Positions 1-9,899 of a stretch of 64,000 bases of DNA are shown piece after piece (the stretch's first letter is position 1; every line of letters starts with the position of its first letter). The position numbers were made by a program, and so were the translations under genes. The stretch lies in contig NZ_JARVWP010000024.1 in NCBI RefSeq assembly GCF_029846235.1, positions 40,317 to 104,316 on the forward strand, given 5' to 3'. The DNA is from Bradyrhizobium sp. CER78. Lineage in GTDB: Bacteria; Pseudomonadota; Alphaproteobacteria; Rhizobiales; Xanthobacteraceae. The notes beneath the pieces are model-generated. The model was not told the DNA's origin. It made no database searches and saw only the letters and a program-made list of their open reading frames with translations.

Positions 1-83
1 CGGTCATGACGGCAAAGAAAAGCAGCGCGACGATCGCAAGCAGTCGACGCTCGGACAACACAATCATACAGGGTGGGATTCAA

Positions 84-1172
<1,089 letters not shown>

Positions 1173-1197
1173 CGCCACGCACGTTCAGTTCAAGCAG

Positions 1198-1226
1198 AAA
1201 CCCCGGGCAGAGCCCCGGGGTTTTGT
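1198..1226 (+). terminator. Rho-independent terminator after the TRAP receptor gene
   Basis: A perfect CCCCGGG/CCCGGGG stem (1201-1207 with 1214-1220), extended by AAA/TTT pairs, is followed by TTTTGTTG. It lies 26 bases after the stop codon at 1172 and reads as an intrinsic terminator on the plus strand. Confidence 0.85.
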
Positions 1227-1327
1227 TGAAAGTTGGCGAGAGCAGGCTGAATGCTTTTTGGCCAGATGAATGCTTTTTTTGCCAGATTCGTGCTAGCGTT
1301 GCGCAGGAGCATGAATCAGGGCGCCAT

Positions 1328-1600
1328 ATGCGTTTCCTCGGTCTTTTCCTTCGGACGCTGTTTCTGATCGTTGTGGTGGTCGTCACTGCACGCGTCGCCA
1401 GCCCGCAAAACGAAACCATCTGGTCAGCCTACGACACGCCGGCCGATTTCTTTCGCACCCTCCTGGGCGCCGCGGTCTGCCTGTTCGTCGCCGCTCAGAT
1501 ATTCACGTATTCCAGAGATCCGGCTGATATGCGCAGGTGGGTCGTCATCGGGGGGGCCGCGCTTCCGCTGGCGCTGCTCTGCGCAGCCGTCATCTGGTAG
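1328..1600 (+). CDS. Small membrane protein, unknown function
   Basis: A 90-residue protein I cannot assign to a family. It begins with a hydrophobic helix (about residues 5-23, LFLIVVVVVTA). A second hydrophobic segment lies near residues 36-52 (LLGAAVCLFVAAQIF) and a third at the C-terminus (VIGGAALPLALLCAAVIW), which suggests three membrane passes. The ATG at 1328 is preferred over one at 1223 because the earlier start lies inside the terminator and adds a charged, cysteine-containing tail unlike a membrane protein. It is monocistronic between the terminator and a convergent gene. Function unknown. Confidence 0.6.
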   Translation: MRFLGLFLRTLFLIVVVVVTARVASPQNETIWSAYDTPADFFRTLLGAAVCLFVAAQIFTYSRDPADMRRWVVIGGAALPLALLCAAVIW

Positions 1601-1624
1601 GCGCCTTCGCGGGTTGTCTCGGGC

Positions 1625-1655
1625 ACTGACGGCCGAGACCGGCGCGGCCGTCAGT
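1625..1655. other. Stem-loop between convergent genes
   Basis: Perfect 10-bp inverted repeat ACTGACGGCC (1625-1634) and GGCCGTCAGT (1646-1655) with an 11-base loop. It overlaps the stop codon of the minus-strand gene ending at 1651. No T-run follows on either strand, so it is not a canonical terminator; it may still protect both 3' ends. Confidence 0.5.
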
Positions 1656-1953
1656 AACCGAGCCCGTCAACCGAGCTGCACCTCAAGCGGTAGGTGTCGC
1701 CCCGTCTGGGGGACGATTTCCGCAACGGAATATTGTCCAGCCGCGTTCTTACAAATCGTGGCCCGTTCGGTGGGGTGACCTCGAAGGTCACCTTCACAAG
1801 CCAGTATCCGATCGGCGCGTAGGGCAGCTCTTCAGCATGCAGAACCCTGACCGCGCAATCGTTCGGGCTGGCGGGAGAGGCCTCGGCGTTCGACGGGGCG
1901 CCCAGCCATAGCGCTGCGGTCAACGACACGACGCCCAAGGCAGCGCGTTTCAT
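1651..1953 (-). CDS. Secreted hypothetical protein
   Basis: A 100-residue protein with a Sec-type signal peptide (MKRAALGVVSLTAALWLGAP, cleavage near NAEA-SPAS at about residue 26). The mature part is about 75 residues with two cysteines (one in NDCAV, one in RLRCSS) that could form a disulfide in the periplasm. I do not recognise the family. It is the most distal of several small minus-strand genes behind the efflux operon. The start ATG at 1953 has AAGGAC upstream. The gaps to its neighbours (70 bp and more) leave membership of the efflux operon uncertain. Confidence 0.6.
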   Translation of the reverse strand: MKRAALGVVSLTAALWLGAPSNAEASPASPNDCAVRVLHAEELPYAPIGYWLVKVTFEVTPPNGPRFVRTRLDNIPLRKSSPRRGDTYRLRCSSVDGLGY

Positions 1954-2023
1954 GGCGTGTGTCCTTCACAAGGCGTTGGCCTGACACGGTGCCGGGCGGT
2001 TGCCATTGGCGCGATCCCGCCGA

Positions 2024-2356
2024 TCAAAACGGAAACGGGAACGCGCGCACGGGGACGCGGCTCTCGAAGCCCAATCCGATGGCCGGTCCGGTGCGGTAAT
2101 GGCCGTTATAGTGCCCGCCGCTCGGGCAGTAGTTCGGATCCTGGCGCGCCTGATCGTCGATCGTCCGGCGCGTGCTCCGCTGCTGATAGCGCGTGCGCCA
2201 GCAGCGGCAGTCCTGGTCGCAAGCAAGCCGCACCCGGACGGCGCCTGCGGGGTGTTGCGACGACAGCCTCGTGACGTGCAAGGGCGCCGCGCAGGCGTCC
2301 GATGCCATCACGGCGACAGCCGCGGCGATGAGAAACAACAGCGTTGCGCTTTTCAT
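2024..2356 (-). CDS. Small secreted cysteine-containing hypothetical protein
   Basis: A 110-residue protein whose N-terminus is a clear signal peptide (MKSATLLFLIAAAVAVMASDACAAP). The mature part carries three cysteines (ACDQDC-R-CW and NYCPSG), a Gly/His-rich patch (GGHYNGHY) and a C-terminal FPFPF. The start at 2356 is chosen over an in-frame ATG at 2395, which would put 13 extra residues before the leader. The His/Cys-rich patch next to a metal-efflux operon is suggestive of metal contact, but that is inference. Competing frames overlap this stretch on both strands, so confidence is moderate. Confidence 0.5.
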   Translation of the reverse strand: MKSATLLFLIAAAVAVMASDACAAPLHVTRLSSQHPAGAVRVRLACDQDCRCWRTRYQQRSTRRTIDDQARQDPNYCPSGGHYNGHYRTGPAIGLGFESRVPVRAFPFPF

Positions 2357-2411
2357 ATTCGAGCCGATCAGCGTGAATCCCGGGAGCCAACTCAATTGCG
2401 GAAGCGTGCCG

Positions 2412-2609
2412 CTATTTCTTCGGTTTTGGCGGCGATGGTGGGGGCGGCGTTGGTGCGCTCGCCTTCGGAGCCGGGACCACCGGGTTCTGCTGGACGGTCG
2501 GCCCGCCGAGATTGCTTGGCTTTTTCGGGCCGCCGACCGCGCTCTGTGCGGCCGCGGATCCTGCCCAGATCGCGAGCAGGATTGCCGCCAAAGTGAACAT
2601 GTTTTTCAT
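2412..2609 (-). CDS. Small proline-rich secreted protein at the end of the efflux operon
   Basis: A 65-residue protein with a signal peptide (MKNMFTLAAILLAIWAGSAAAQ). The remaining 43 residues are rich in proline, lysine and alanine and end in PPPPSPPKPKK. It is probably an extended periplasmic peptide with a basic tail. A GGAGGA Shine-Dalgarno lies 8 bases before the ATG at 2609. It follows the outer-membrane factor gene by 39 bp on the same strand, so it is probably the fourth gene of the efflux operon. No enzymatic domain is visible; a wall-spanning or partner-binding role is a guess. Confidence 0.65.
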   Translation of the reverse strand: MKNMFTLAAILLAIWAGSAAAQSAVGGPKKPSNLGGPTVQQNPVVPAPKASAPTPPPPSPPKPKK

Positions 2610-2648
2610 CGCCGGATCCTCCAGTTCGTGTCTCGTGTGCCGCGTTGG

Positions 2649-4232
2649 TCAGCGGGCGGGAGGCCTGTTTTCGCTGACCTGCTGCGGGGTGGGCGCGGGG
2701 ACGTCCTCCAGGGCGCATTTGCGCCAGTCGTCGGATGCGCAGTTGGTCGGCCAACCGCCGCCGAGCGCCATGAACAGGGCGGCGCTGTCCGAGAGGCGCG
2801 TCGCCTGGGCCTGGACGCGGACCACCGCGGCGGTCAGATAGACTTGCTGGGCATTGAGCACGACCACCTGGTTGACCTGCCCGAGGGCAAGCTGCTTCTG
2901 AATGATATCGAGACTGGCCTTGGCGGCGAGTTCGGCCTTGACCGCAGCCTGCAAGGCGCGCGCGTCGGCCTGCAGGCTCCGCAGGGCGTCGGCGACGTTC
3001 TGCATCGCCGTGACCACGGCCTGCCGATACAGCGCGTCGGCCTGGTCCACCGCGGCCTCCGCGGCCTTCTGCTTGTGGTAGAGCGTCAGGCCATCGAAGA
3101 TCGGCTGGGTCGCGCTCGCCGCGATGGCGTAGAAGCTGGTTCCCGGCGTGAACAATTCGGCCAGGGTGAAGGCGGTGGATCCGGCATTCCCTGATATCGT
3201 GATGTTGGGCAGTCGCGCCGCGATCGCCACGCCGATCTGGGCGTTCGTCGAATGCAGCAGCGCCTCCGCGGCCCTGACGTCCGGACGCTGGCGTATCATC
3301 TTGCTCGGCAGGCTCACCGGCAGGTTTGCGGGGAGCGTCAGACGGTCGAGCGTAAACTTTTGCAGGATCTCGTCAGCCGAGAATTGCCCGGCCAGCGAGG
3401 TCAGCAGATCGCGCTGAACCGTGAGCTGCTTTTCCAGCGGCGGGAGCAACTGCTCGGACTGGGCCAGCGCGGCCTCCTGCGCCAGCACGTCGACCTGGGC
3501 GGCGCTGCCGGCCTTGAACTGGTTCTTCACGATCTCCAGGATGCCGCGTTCGATCTTCACGACGCGCTGGATCGCGCCGATCTGGCCCCGAAGTGACGCT
3601 TCCTGGATTGCCGCGGTGACGACGTTGGCCGTCAGCGTCAGGTAGGCCGCTTCCAGCTGGAACAATTGTTGCTCGGAGATCGCGTCGAGACTCTCGACCG
3701 CGCGAACATTCTGGCCCCAGATGTCAGGCACGAAACTGACGTTCAATTGCGCGGTATGCAGCGAGAATACCGAAGGGGACTGGCCGCCCGGCCCAGAGCT
3801 CGATGCGCCGGAAATCTGCTGTTGGGAGGGCGTGTAGTTTGCGCCGATCTGCGGGAAGAATAGCCCGCGCTGGGCCAGTGCGTTGTATTGCGCGATCCTG
3901 ATCGACGCTTCGGCCGCCTGCAGGGAGGGGTTGTGCGCGACCGACATTTTGATCAACTCGTCGAGCGGCTTCGACCGGAACGCCGTCCACCATCGCAGCG
4001 ACACGTCCTCGCCGCTGACGAAATGCTGCTTCGGCACGCTGGGGCCCCCGGCGTTGGTGCTGGGGGAAGCTAGCTTCTCCGCTGTGTAGCGATCGACGTC
4101 AGGAGCCGTCGGCGGGACGAAATTCGGACCGACCGCGCAGCTCGCAAGCATGAGGGCTCCGGCCGCTACCGCCAGCGCGCGCATGGGGACGGCGGCTGCG
4201 TGGCGAGACATTCTTGCGCTGAGGGCGTGCAT
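2649..4232 (-). CDS. RND efflux outer membrane lipoprotein, NodT family (TolC-like)
   Basis: Outer-membrane exit duct of a tripartite efflux pump. The 527-residue protein has a lipoprotein leader with lipobox LASC (cysteine near residue 32, followed by AVGPNFVPP, a NodT-family hallmark). Two outer-membrane efflux (OEP) repeats follow, with long amphipathic helices that build the periplasmic tunnel. It starts 12 bp after the pump gene and is the third gene of the adaptor-pump-duct operon. The family name NodT does not imply a role in nodulation. The ATG at 4232 is used; an internal ATG at residue 8 or 17 would also leave a workable leader. Confidence 0.9.
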   Translation of the reverse strand: MHALSARMSRHAAAVPMRALAVAAGALMLASCAVGPNFVPPTAPDVDRYTAEKLASPSTNAGGPSVPKQHFVSGEDVSLRWWTAFRSKPLDELIKMSVAHNPSLQAAEASIRIAQYNALAQRGLFFPQIGANYTPSQQQISGASSSGPGGQSPSVFSLHTAQLNVSFVPDIWGQNVRAVESLDAISEQQLFQLEAAYLTLTANVVTAAIQEASLRGQIGAIQRVVKIERGILEIVKNQFKAGSAAQVDVLAQEAALAQSEQLLPPLEKQLTVQRDLLTSLAGQFSADEILQKFTLDRLTLPANLPVSLPSKMIRQRPDVRAAEALLHSTNAQIGVAIAARLPNITISGNAGSTAFTLAELFTPGTSFYAIAASATQPIFDGLTLYHKQKAAEAAVDQADALYRQAVVTAMQNVADALRSLQADARALQAAVKAELAAKASLDIIQKQLALGQVNQVVVLNAQQVYLTAAVVRVQAQATRLSDSAALFMALGGGWPTNCASDDWRKCALEDVPAPTPQQVSENRPPAR

Positions 4233-4244
4233 GACTGGGCGCCT

Positions 4245-7200
4245 CTAATGCGCTGCTTCGGGCGGCGCCGCGGCAGCCGTCTCGTCGGGCGAAGCGACAC
4301 GCTCGCGCGACAGGAATATCTTGCGCAACGCCGGTGCGACGATCAAGAGCAACAGCGGACCGATGAACATGCCGCCGACTACGACCGTCGCAAGCGGCCG
4401 TTGCACCTGGCTACCGATACCATGCGACAGCGCGGCCGGGAACAGGCCGACGCCCGCGGACAGCGCGGTCATCAGCATCGGCCGCATGCGTTGCTCGGCG
4501 CCGTTGAACACCGCCTCTGCGATGCTCATGCCGGAGGCCCGCAACTCGCGGTAATATGTGATGTTGAGGATGCCGTCCATGACCGCGACGCCGAACAGCG
4601 AGATGAAGCCGATCGCGGCCGAGATCGAGAAATCGAGCCCGGCGAGGAACAGCGCGATCAGGCCGCCGCCGACCGCGAAGGGAATTCCGGCCAGCGACAG
4701 CAGGCTGTCGCGCAGCGAGTTGAACAGGCTGTAGAGCAGCACGAAGATCAGCAGCAGCGTCACGGGCACGACGATCAACAGGCGCGCCTTGGCGGCCTGG
4801 AGATTGTCGAACTCGCCGGACCAGATCATCCGGTAACCGGTCGGAAGCTGCACGGCCTCGGCAACGCGCGTCTGCGCCTCCGCCACCGTGCTGCCGAGAT
4901 CGCGGCCGCGTACGCTGAACTTGATCGGGATATAGCGCTGGCTGCGCTCGCGATAGATGAACGAGGCGCCGGTATCGAGCGAGATGTCGGCGAGCTCGCT
5001 CAGCGGGATGTAGGCGTTGGTACCGGATGGCGTCTGGTAGGCGACCTTGATCTCGCGCACCTCGTCGATGCTCTGGCGGAACTTGGGATCGAGCCGCACC
5101 ACCACGCCGAACTGCCGGTCGCCCTCGAGCACCGTCGTGGCGCTGGAGCCGCCGAGTGCGGCCTGGACCACGGTGGTGACGTCGCCGGTATTGAGACCGT
5201 AGCGCGCGGTCTTCTCCCTGTTGACCTTGATGTTGAGGTTGGGCTGCCCGACCAGATGGAAGATGCCGAGGTCGGTAACGCCGCGGATCTTGGCCATCTC
5301 CTGCGCGACCTTGCCCGCGAGCTGTTCAAGCACGGCAAGGTTCGGACCGATGACCTTGACCGAGTTCGCGCCCTTGACCCCCGACAGCGCCTCCTCGACG
5401 TTGTCCTGGATGTATTGCGAGAAATTGAAGGTGACCCCCGGCAATTCCTCGTCGAACTCCTTCTGCAGCTCCTCGGTGAGCTTCTCCTTGGTCAGGCCGG
5501 GCGGCCATTGGTCGAACGGCTTGATCGGCGCGAACAGCTCGACGTTGGAGAAAGCGGACGCGTCGCTGCCATTGTCGGGACGGCCGTGCTGCGACACCAC
5601 GGTGACGACCTCGGGGTGGCGCAGCAGGATCTCGCGCATCTTGCGCGTCGGCTCGGTGCCGGCATTGAGCGACATGGTCGGCGGCATCGACGCGCGGATC
5701 CAGAAATTGCCTTCCTCGAGCGCGGGCAGGAATTCGCTGCCGAGCCGGCTCGCGGCAAGACCGCTGAGCCCGAGGAAGACGATGCCTGCCGCGACCGCGA
5801 CCCTCAGATGCGACAGCGACCAGCGCAGCACTGGCGTGTAGGCCTTGCGCAGCGAGCGCACGATGACGGTTTCGGTCTCCTCGATATGCTTCGGCAGCAG
5901 CAGCGAGGCGAGCACCGGTGTCACCGTGAAGGTTGCCAGCAGCGCGCCTGCGAGCGCGTAGCCGTAGGTTCGCGCCATCGGTCCGAAGATCTGGCCTTCG
6001 ACGCCCTGCATGGTGAACAGCGGCACGAACGCGGTGACCGTGATGGCCGCGGTGAAGAACACCGCCTTGTCGACCTGCAATGCGCTGACGAAGATCATCC
6101 GCAGCCGTTCGGTCCAGCCCGGCGCGGGCTGGCCGCTCGGCGACGTGGTCGGATCGGCGCCCCAATAGCCCTGCGCAAGGTGTTGCAGCACGCGGAGCCG
6201 GTTCTCGGGCGCGGACTGGAAGTTGCGGAAGATGTTCTCCATCATGATGACGGCGGAATCGACGATGATGCCGAAATCGACCGCACCGAGCGACAGCAGG
6301 TTGGCGTCCTCGCCCTGCAGCACCAGAATGATGATGGCGAAGAACAGCGCGAACGGGATGTTGGCGCTGACGATCAGCGCGCTGCGCAGGTCGCCGAGGA
6401 ATATCCACTGGATCACGAACACCAGAAGGCAGCCGAATACCAGGTTGTGCAGCACCGTATGCGTCGTGACGCTGACCAGCGAGGTGCGATCGTAGTAGGG
6501 CGCGATCTTGACGCCGGGAGGCAGGGTGCCGTCGCTGTTGATCTTGGCGACTTCCTCCTCGACCTTGGGGACGATGTCGTTGGTATGCTGCGTGCGTCCC
6601 ATGACGACGATCGCCGCCGCGACGTCGTCGTCCTTGTCCTTTCCTGCGATGCCGAGCCGCGGCACAAAGCCGACCGAGACCTTGGCGACGTCCTTGATCT
6701 GGATCGGCAACCCGTTCGACTGGGTCAGCACGACATTCTCGATGTCCCGGACCCTGTAGCCTTTGGTGACGTCGTCTTCGCCGCCGGAATTGATCAGCCC
6801 GATGCCGCGGATGTTGACGGATTGCTGGCCGATCGCGATTTCGCGGCCACCGACGTTGATGTTCGCGTTGCCGAGCGCGCTGATCAGCTGCGGCACGGTG
6901 ATGTTATAGGCCTCGAGCTTCTCGAGGTCGGCGTCGACGTTGAACTGCTTGGTCGTGCCGCCCCATGAGTTGATCTGCACCACGCCCGGTATCGTCATCA
7001 GCCGGCGGGCGACGACATAGTCCTGCAATGTCCTGAGGTTGGTCAGCCCAAAGTTCGGCGGGCCGACGAGCTGGTAGCGAAAAATCTCGCCGACGAGGCT
7101 CGATTGCTGGATTTGCGGGATCTGATTGCCGGGAAGCTGGACGTTCTGCGTGAGGTTGTTGGTGGCCTGCGAGAGCGCGAAATAGTAGTCGACGCCGTAT

Positions 7201-7493
7201 TTGAAGGTGACCCGCACGAACGACAGGCCGTAGAACGAGGTCGAGCGGATGTTGATGACGCCCGGCGTCGAGTACAGCCCGACCTCCATCGGGATCGTAT
7301 AATACTTCTCCATCTCCTCGGCGGAGAGGCCGGCCGCCTGCGCCGTGATCTCGAGGATCACCGGCGCCGGATTGGGATAGGCCTCGATGTTCAGCTTGTA
7401 GAATGCGGCAATGCCGGCGGCGCAAAACACCGCAAGGCCGAGCACAATGACGGCGCTTCGTGTCAGGCCAAACTGGAGGATGCTCTTGATCAA
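4245..7493 (-). CDS. Heavy-metal efflux RND pump, CzcA/CusA family
   Basis: Inner-membrane proton-driven RND transporter of 1,082 residues, the normal length for the heavy-metal efflux (HME) branch. It shows the two-fold architecture: TM1 at the N-terminus, a large periplasmic loop, TM2-6, TM7, a second loop, TM8-12. The TM4 proton-relay motif DFGIIVDSAVIMMEN gives D406, D412 and E419. The same D-x5-D-x6-E spacing occurs in CzcA (D402/D408/E415) and points to a divalent-cation pump (Zn/Co/Cd) rather than a drug pump; the metal is not proven. The start is a TTG at 7493: the frame has a stop 45 bp upstream and no ATG between. It sits between adaptor and outer-membrane genes. Confidence 0.93.
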   Translation of the reverse strand: MIKSILQFGLTRSAVIVLGLAVFCAAGIAAFYKLNIEAYPNPAPVILEITAQAAGLSAEEMEKYYTIPMEVGLYSTPGVINIRSTSFYGLSFVRVTFKYGVDYYFALSQATNNLTQNVQLPGNQIPQIQQSSLVGEIFRYQLVGPPNFGLTNLRTLQDYVVARRLMTIPGVVQINSWGGTTKQFNVDADLEKLEAYNITVPQLISALGNANINVGGREIAIGQQSVNIRGIGLINSGGEDDVTKGYRVRDIENVVLTQSNGLPIQIKDVAKVSVGFVPRLGIAGKDKDDDVAAAIVVMGRTQHTNDIVPKVEEEVAKINSDGTLPPGVKIAPYYDRTSLVSVTTHTVLHNLVFGCLLVFVIQWIFLGDLRSALIVSANIPFALFFAIIILVLQGEDANLLSLGAVDFGIIVDSAVIMMENIFRNFQSAPENRLRVLQHLAQGYWGADPTTSPSGQPAPGWTERLRMIFVSALQVDKAVFFTAAITVTAFVPLFTMQGVEGQIFGPMARTYGYALAGALLATFTVTPVLASLLLPKHIEETETVIVRSLRKAYTPVLRWSLSHLRVAVAAGIVFLGLSGLAASRLGSEFLPALEEGNFWIRASMPPTMSLNAGTEPTRKMREILLRHPEVVTVVSQHGRPDNGSDASAFSNVELFAPIKPFDQWPPGLTKEKLTEELQKEFDEELPGVTFNFSQYIQDNVEEALSGVKGANSVKVIGPNLAVLEQLAGKVAQEMAKIRGVTDLGIFHLVGQPNLNIKVNREKTARYGLNTGDVTTVVQAALGGSSATTVLEGDRQFGVVVRLDPKFRQSIDEVREIKVAYQTPSGTNAYIPLSELADISLDTGASFIYRERSQRYIPIKFSVRGRDLGSTVAEAQTRVAEAVQLPTGYRMIWSGEFDNLQAAKARLLIVVPVTLLLIFVLLYSLFNSLRDSLLSLAGIPFAVGGGLIALFLAGLDFSISAAIGFISLFGVAVMDGILNITYYRELRASGMSIAEAVFNGAEQRMRPMLMTALSAGVGLFPAALSHGIGSQVQRPLATVVVGGMFIGPLLLLIVAPALRKIFLSRERVASPDETAAAAPPEAAH

Positions 7494-7551
7494 TGGACTA
7501 CTGCACTTGGTGTTGAACGGCGGAAGGCGCGGTTAATCTCGCAAGTCGCGG

Positions 7552-8754
7552 CTATCCCGTAGCCGCGTTGGCGAATTTGTTGCTGAGGAAAACCGCGCCG
7601 GTGGAAGCGATCTTCTCGTCGGCGGCAATGCCGTCGAGGATCTGACGCCAACCGTCCTGCTCCATTCCGATCTTCACCGACCGCCGGTCGAATCGCTTGC
7701 CATCGGTCGTGACCCATACTGTCATCGTTCCGTCACCTTCGCGCACGATCGCCTCGAGCGGCACGCTGACCGACATCTTCGGCGGTTCGGTTTCGATGGT
7801 GAAGCTCGCAAGCATGCCGGCGCGCAGCTTGTGCTGGGGATCGTCGATCACCGAGCGCACCAGCTGGCGGTGCGAGTTGGGATCGATGTTGAGGCCGAGC
7901 GTCGTCACCCGGCCGCGAAACACCTCGCCAGGATAGGCCGGCACGCGCACCTCGACCGGCTGGCCGATCCGGTAGGAGGGCGCGTCGGTTTCGATCACAT
8001 TGGCGACCATCCACATCGTGGAGATGTCGGCCAGCGAATAGGGCGCCGGGGCGTTACCGGGTTGCACGTAGAGGCCCGGCGCGGCATTGCGCGCAATGAT
8101 CCGGCCGGAGATCGGGCTCGGCACCACCAGGATGGAGTCGACCTTGCGATCGGCGACGATGCGGTCGATCTCGGCGTCGGTCTTGCCGAAGATGCGCACC
8201 GCGTTGCGCCCCGCCTTGTAGTTGCCTTCGGCGGTCTGCTGATCCGAAGTGGCCTGATCGACGTCCTTCTGCGCGCCGCCACCGGTCTTGAGCAGCTGCT
8301 TGACCCGCGCGAGCGTTCTCGTCTGCAGCTCCAGCACGCCGGCCGATGCCAGCAGCCCGGATTCGGCCTGGAGCAGGTCGGGACTGTCGATGGTGAACAG
8401 CGTGTCGCCCTTCGTCACTTCGTCGCCGACGTTGAAGAACGTATCGACGATTCGTCCCGGATTCGGCGTGAACGCCTGCACCAGCATGTTCTGATTGAAG
8501 TCGATCGAGCCCACCGCGTTCTTCAGTGTCCTGAAGGAGCGCTGTTCGGCGGGCATGATCTTGAACCCGGCCGCCTGCTTTTCGGTCAGGACGACATACT
8601 GCTGCTCGATGTTGACATCGGGCGGCGTGTTGGTCGGCGCTGCCGCCTTGACACTCTCGACGCCGTTGGCCCGCACCAGCAGCCATCCGCCCGCGAGCAG
8701 CCCAGCCAGCAGGGGCAGTGCAAAATAACCCGCATACTTCATCCGAAATGACAT
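7552..8754 (-). CDS. RND efflux periplasmic adaptor (HlyD/CusB family)
   Basis: Membrane-fusion protein joining the HME pump to the outer-membrane duct. The 400-residue protein has an N-terminal membrane anchor (about residues 5-25, YFALPLLAGLLAGGWLLV), a barrel-sandwich/lipoyl half-motif (GRIVDTFFNVGDEVTKGDTL), a helical hairpin, the second lipoyl half (SPISGRIIARNAAPG) and beta-barrel plus membrane-proximal domains. No N-terminal CusB-type methionine metal site is obvious. The start is set at the ATG at 8754 (MSFRMKYAGYF); an ATG at 8742 is also possible, and one at 8814 would add an unlikely basic tail. First gene of the efflux operon, transcribed away from the response regulator. Confidence 0.9.
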   Translation of the reverse strand: MSFRMKYAGYFALPLLAGLLAGGWLLVRANGVESVKAAAPTNTPPDVNIEQQYVVLTEKQAAGFKIMPAEQRSFRTLKNAVGSIDFNQNMLVQAFTPNPGRIVDTFFNVGDEVTKGDTLFTIDSPDLLQAESGLLASAGVLELQTRTLARVKQLLKTGGGAQKDVDQATSDQQTAEGNYKAGRNAVRIFGKTDAEIDRIVADRKVDSILVVPSPISGRIIARNAAPGLYVQPGNAPAPYSLADISTMWMVANVIETDAPSYRIGQPVEVRVPAYPGEVFRGRVTTLGLNIDPNSHRQLVRSVIDDPQHKLRAGMLASFTIETEPPKMSVSVPLEAIVREGDGTMTVWVTTDGKRFDRRSVKIGMEQDGWRQILDGIAADEKIASTGAVFLSNKFANAATG

Positions 8755-9146
8755 CGTCCGCCCGATTCGCCGAGATTGGAGAGGCCGCAGAAGAACCCAA
8801 AAAACTAACCGCATCGCGGACAGGAATATTGGTCTCGACGGGGCCAGGAACCTGTTATCAGGACCAGCTTACGCCAGCCTTACATTGCTCTGCACAAACG
8901 ACGGCGGCGACAAACGAATTTCCGTTGCAGCATAAGCGCTTTTATCTATTTCTTGTAGGCGCGGACCGGGCCGTCCATAGAAAAAACATAGCCTAATTTG
9001 CGTGGCCGGGGCGGTCTGCCGAAATGCGCGTCGTTTGCACGATGCGGTTGCCCGCGAAGCGGCCTGTCCCGGCATTTCGGGAATGGCTGGCCTATCGCAT
9101 TCGGGTGTGCGAACAGGCGTGTCTGGATGAAGACAGGAATGCCGCG
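8755..9146. promoter_or_regulatory. Divergent promoter region between efflux operon and response regulator
   Basis: This 392-bp gap separates the efflux adaptor gene (minus) from the response regulator gene (plus). It holds the CTTAC-N6-CTTAC element at 8868-8883, listed separately. A lower-GC stretch runs from about 8825 to 9000, as expected for promoters. I see no additional coding sequence. Confidence 0.6.
8864..8884 (+). promoter_or_regulatory. Putative response-regulator box (CTTAC-N6-CTTAC), copy 1
   Basis: Direct repeat of CTTAC at 8868-8872 and 8879-8883, an 11-bp period. The 21 bp at 8864-8884 match 10227-10247 at 19 positions. PmrA/QseB-family regulators bind CTTAA-N6-CTTAA-type repeats with the same spacing, and the adjacent regulator is of that family. 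It lies 110 bp upstream of the adaptor ATG and 263 bp upstream of the regulator ATG. Confidence 0.7.
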
Positions 9147-9821
9147 ATGCGCCTTCTGATCGTCGAGGATAACGTCGAGCTCTCGCGACTGCTTGCCAGC
9201 GGGCTGATGGCGGCGGGATATGAGTCCGATATCGTTAACAGCGTCGCCGAGGCGCGCGATGCGCTGCGCAGCGTCAGCTATGCTGCCATGATCCTCGACC
9301 TCAGCCTGCCTGACGGCGATGGCCTGTCGGTGCTGTCGGAGCTGCGCCGCAAGAACGACCCGCTGCCGGTCCTGGTGCTGACCGCGCGCAACGGCCTGCA
9401 GGACCGGGTCAACGGCTTGCGTACCGGCGCGGACGACTATCTGGCGAAGCCGTTCGCGCTGGAAGAGCTGGTGGCGCGGCTCGAAGCTATCCTGCGCCGG
9501 CCCGGCCAGCTGCTCGGCTCGTCGCTGAAGCTCGCCAATCTCGTCTACGACACCGAGAGCAAGCAGGTGTTCGTCGACGGCGCGCCGCACGTGTTCTCGG
9601 CGCGAGAGACGTCGGTGCTCGAGATCCTGCTGCGGCGGCAGGGACGGGTGGTGCCGAAAAAGAATGTCGAGGATCATATCTTTGGTCTGTCAGGCGAGGT
9701 CGCCTCGAATGCGGTCGAGGTTTACGTGTCGCGGCTGCGCAAGCTGCTCAGCGAGCACAACGCCAAGATCGTGATCCACACCATCCGCGGTGTCGGCTAC
9801 TTGATGGCCGAGGAGAAGTAG
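9147..9821 (+). CDS. OmpR-family response regulator (PmrA/QseB/TctD-like)
   Basis: A DNA-binding response regulator of 224 residues. The receiver domain (1-115) has acidic residues E7/D8, phospho-acceptor D51 (MILDLSLPDG), T79 and K101 (KPF). The winged-helix domain (about 125-222) ends with the recognition-helix region VEVYVSRLRKLL and the wing TIRGVGYLM. The ATG at 9147 is chosen because the receiver begins there; an upstream ATG at 9024 adds 41 unrelated residues. It neighbours a metal efflux operon and a sensor kinase, so metal-responsive control of the pump is the natural inference. A shared operator-like repeat at 8868 and 10231 supports this. Confidence 0.92.
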   Translation: MRLLIVEDNVELSRLLASGLMAAGYESDIVNSVAEARDALRSVSYAAMILDLSLPDGDGLSVLSELRRKNDPLPVLVLTARNGLQDRVNGLRTGADDYLAKPFALEELVARLEAILRRPGQLLGSSLKLANLVYDTESKQVFVDGAPHVFSARETSVLEILLRRQGRVVPKKNVEDHIFGLSGEVASNAVEVYVSRLRKLLSEHNAKIVIHTIRGVGYLMAEEK

Positions 9822-9899
9822 CGCGGAGCGCACTTTCGCGACTTGGTCACGGCCTTCGCGATCGTGCCGCGCGCACTGCGGACGCGCGACCGATCCGGC

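Noticed and set aside
2649..4232. NodT-family name taken as a nodulation gene
   Set aside because: The family is a general outer-membrane efflux duct; here it belongs to a metal pump operon and no nod genes are present.
4200..6968. 922-residue plus-strand open frame
   Set aside because: It runs antisense to the efflux pump gene and has the Arg/His/Asp-rich composition of a GC-codon shadow; no domain is visible.
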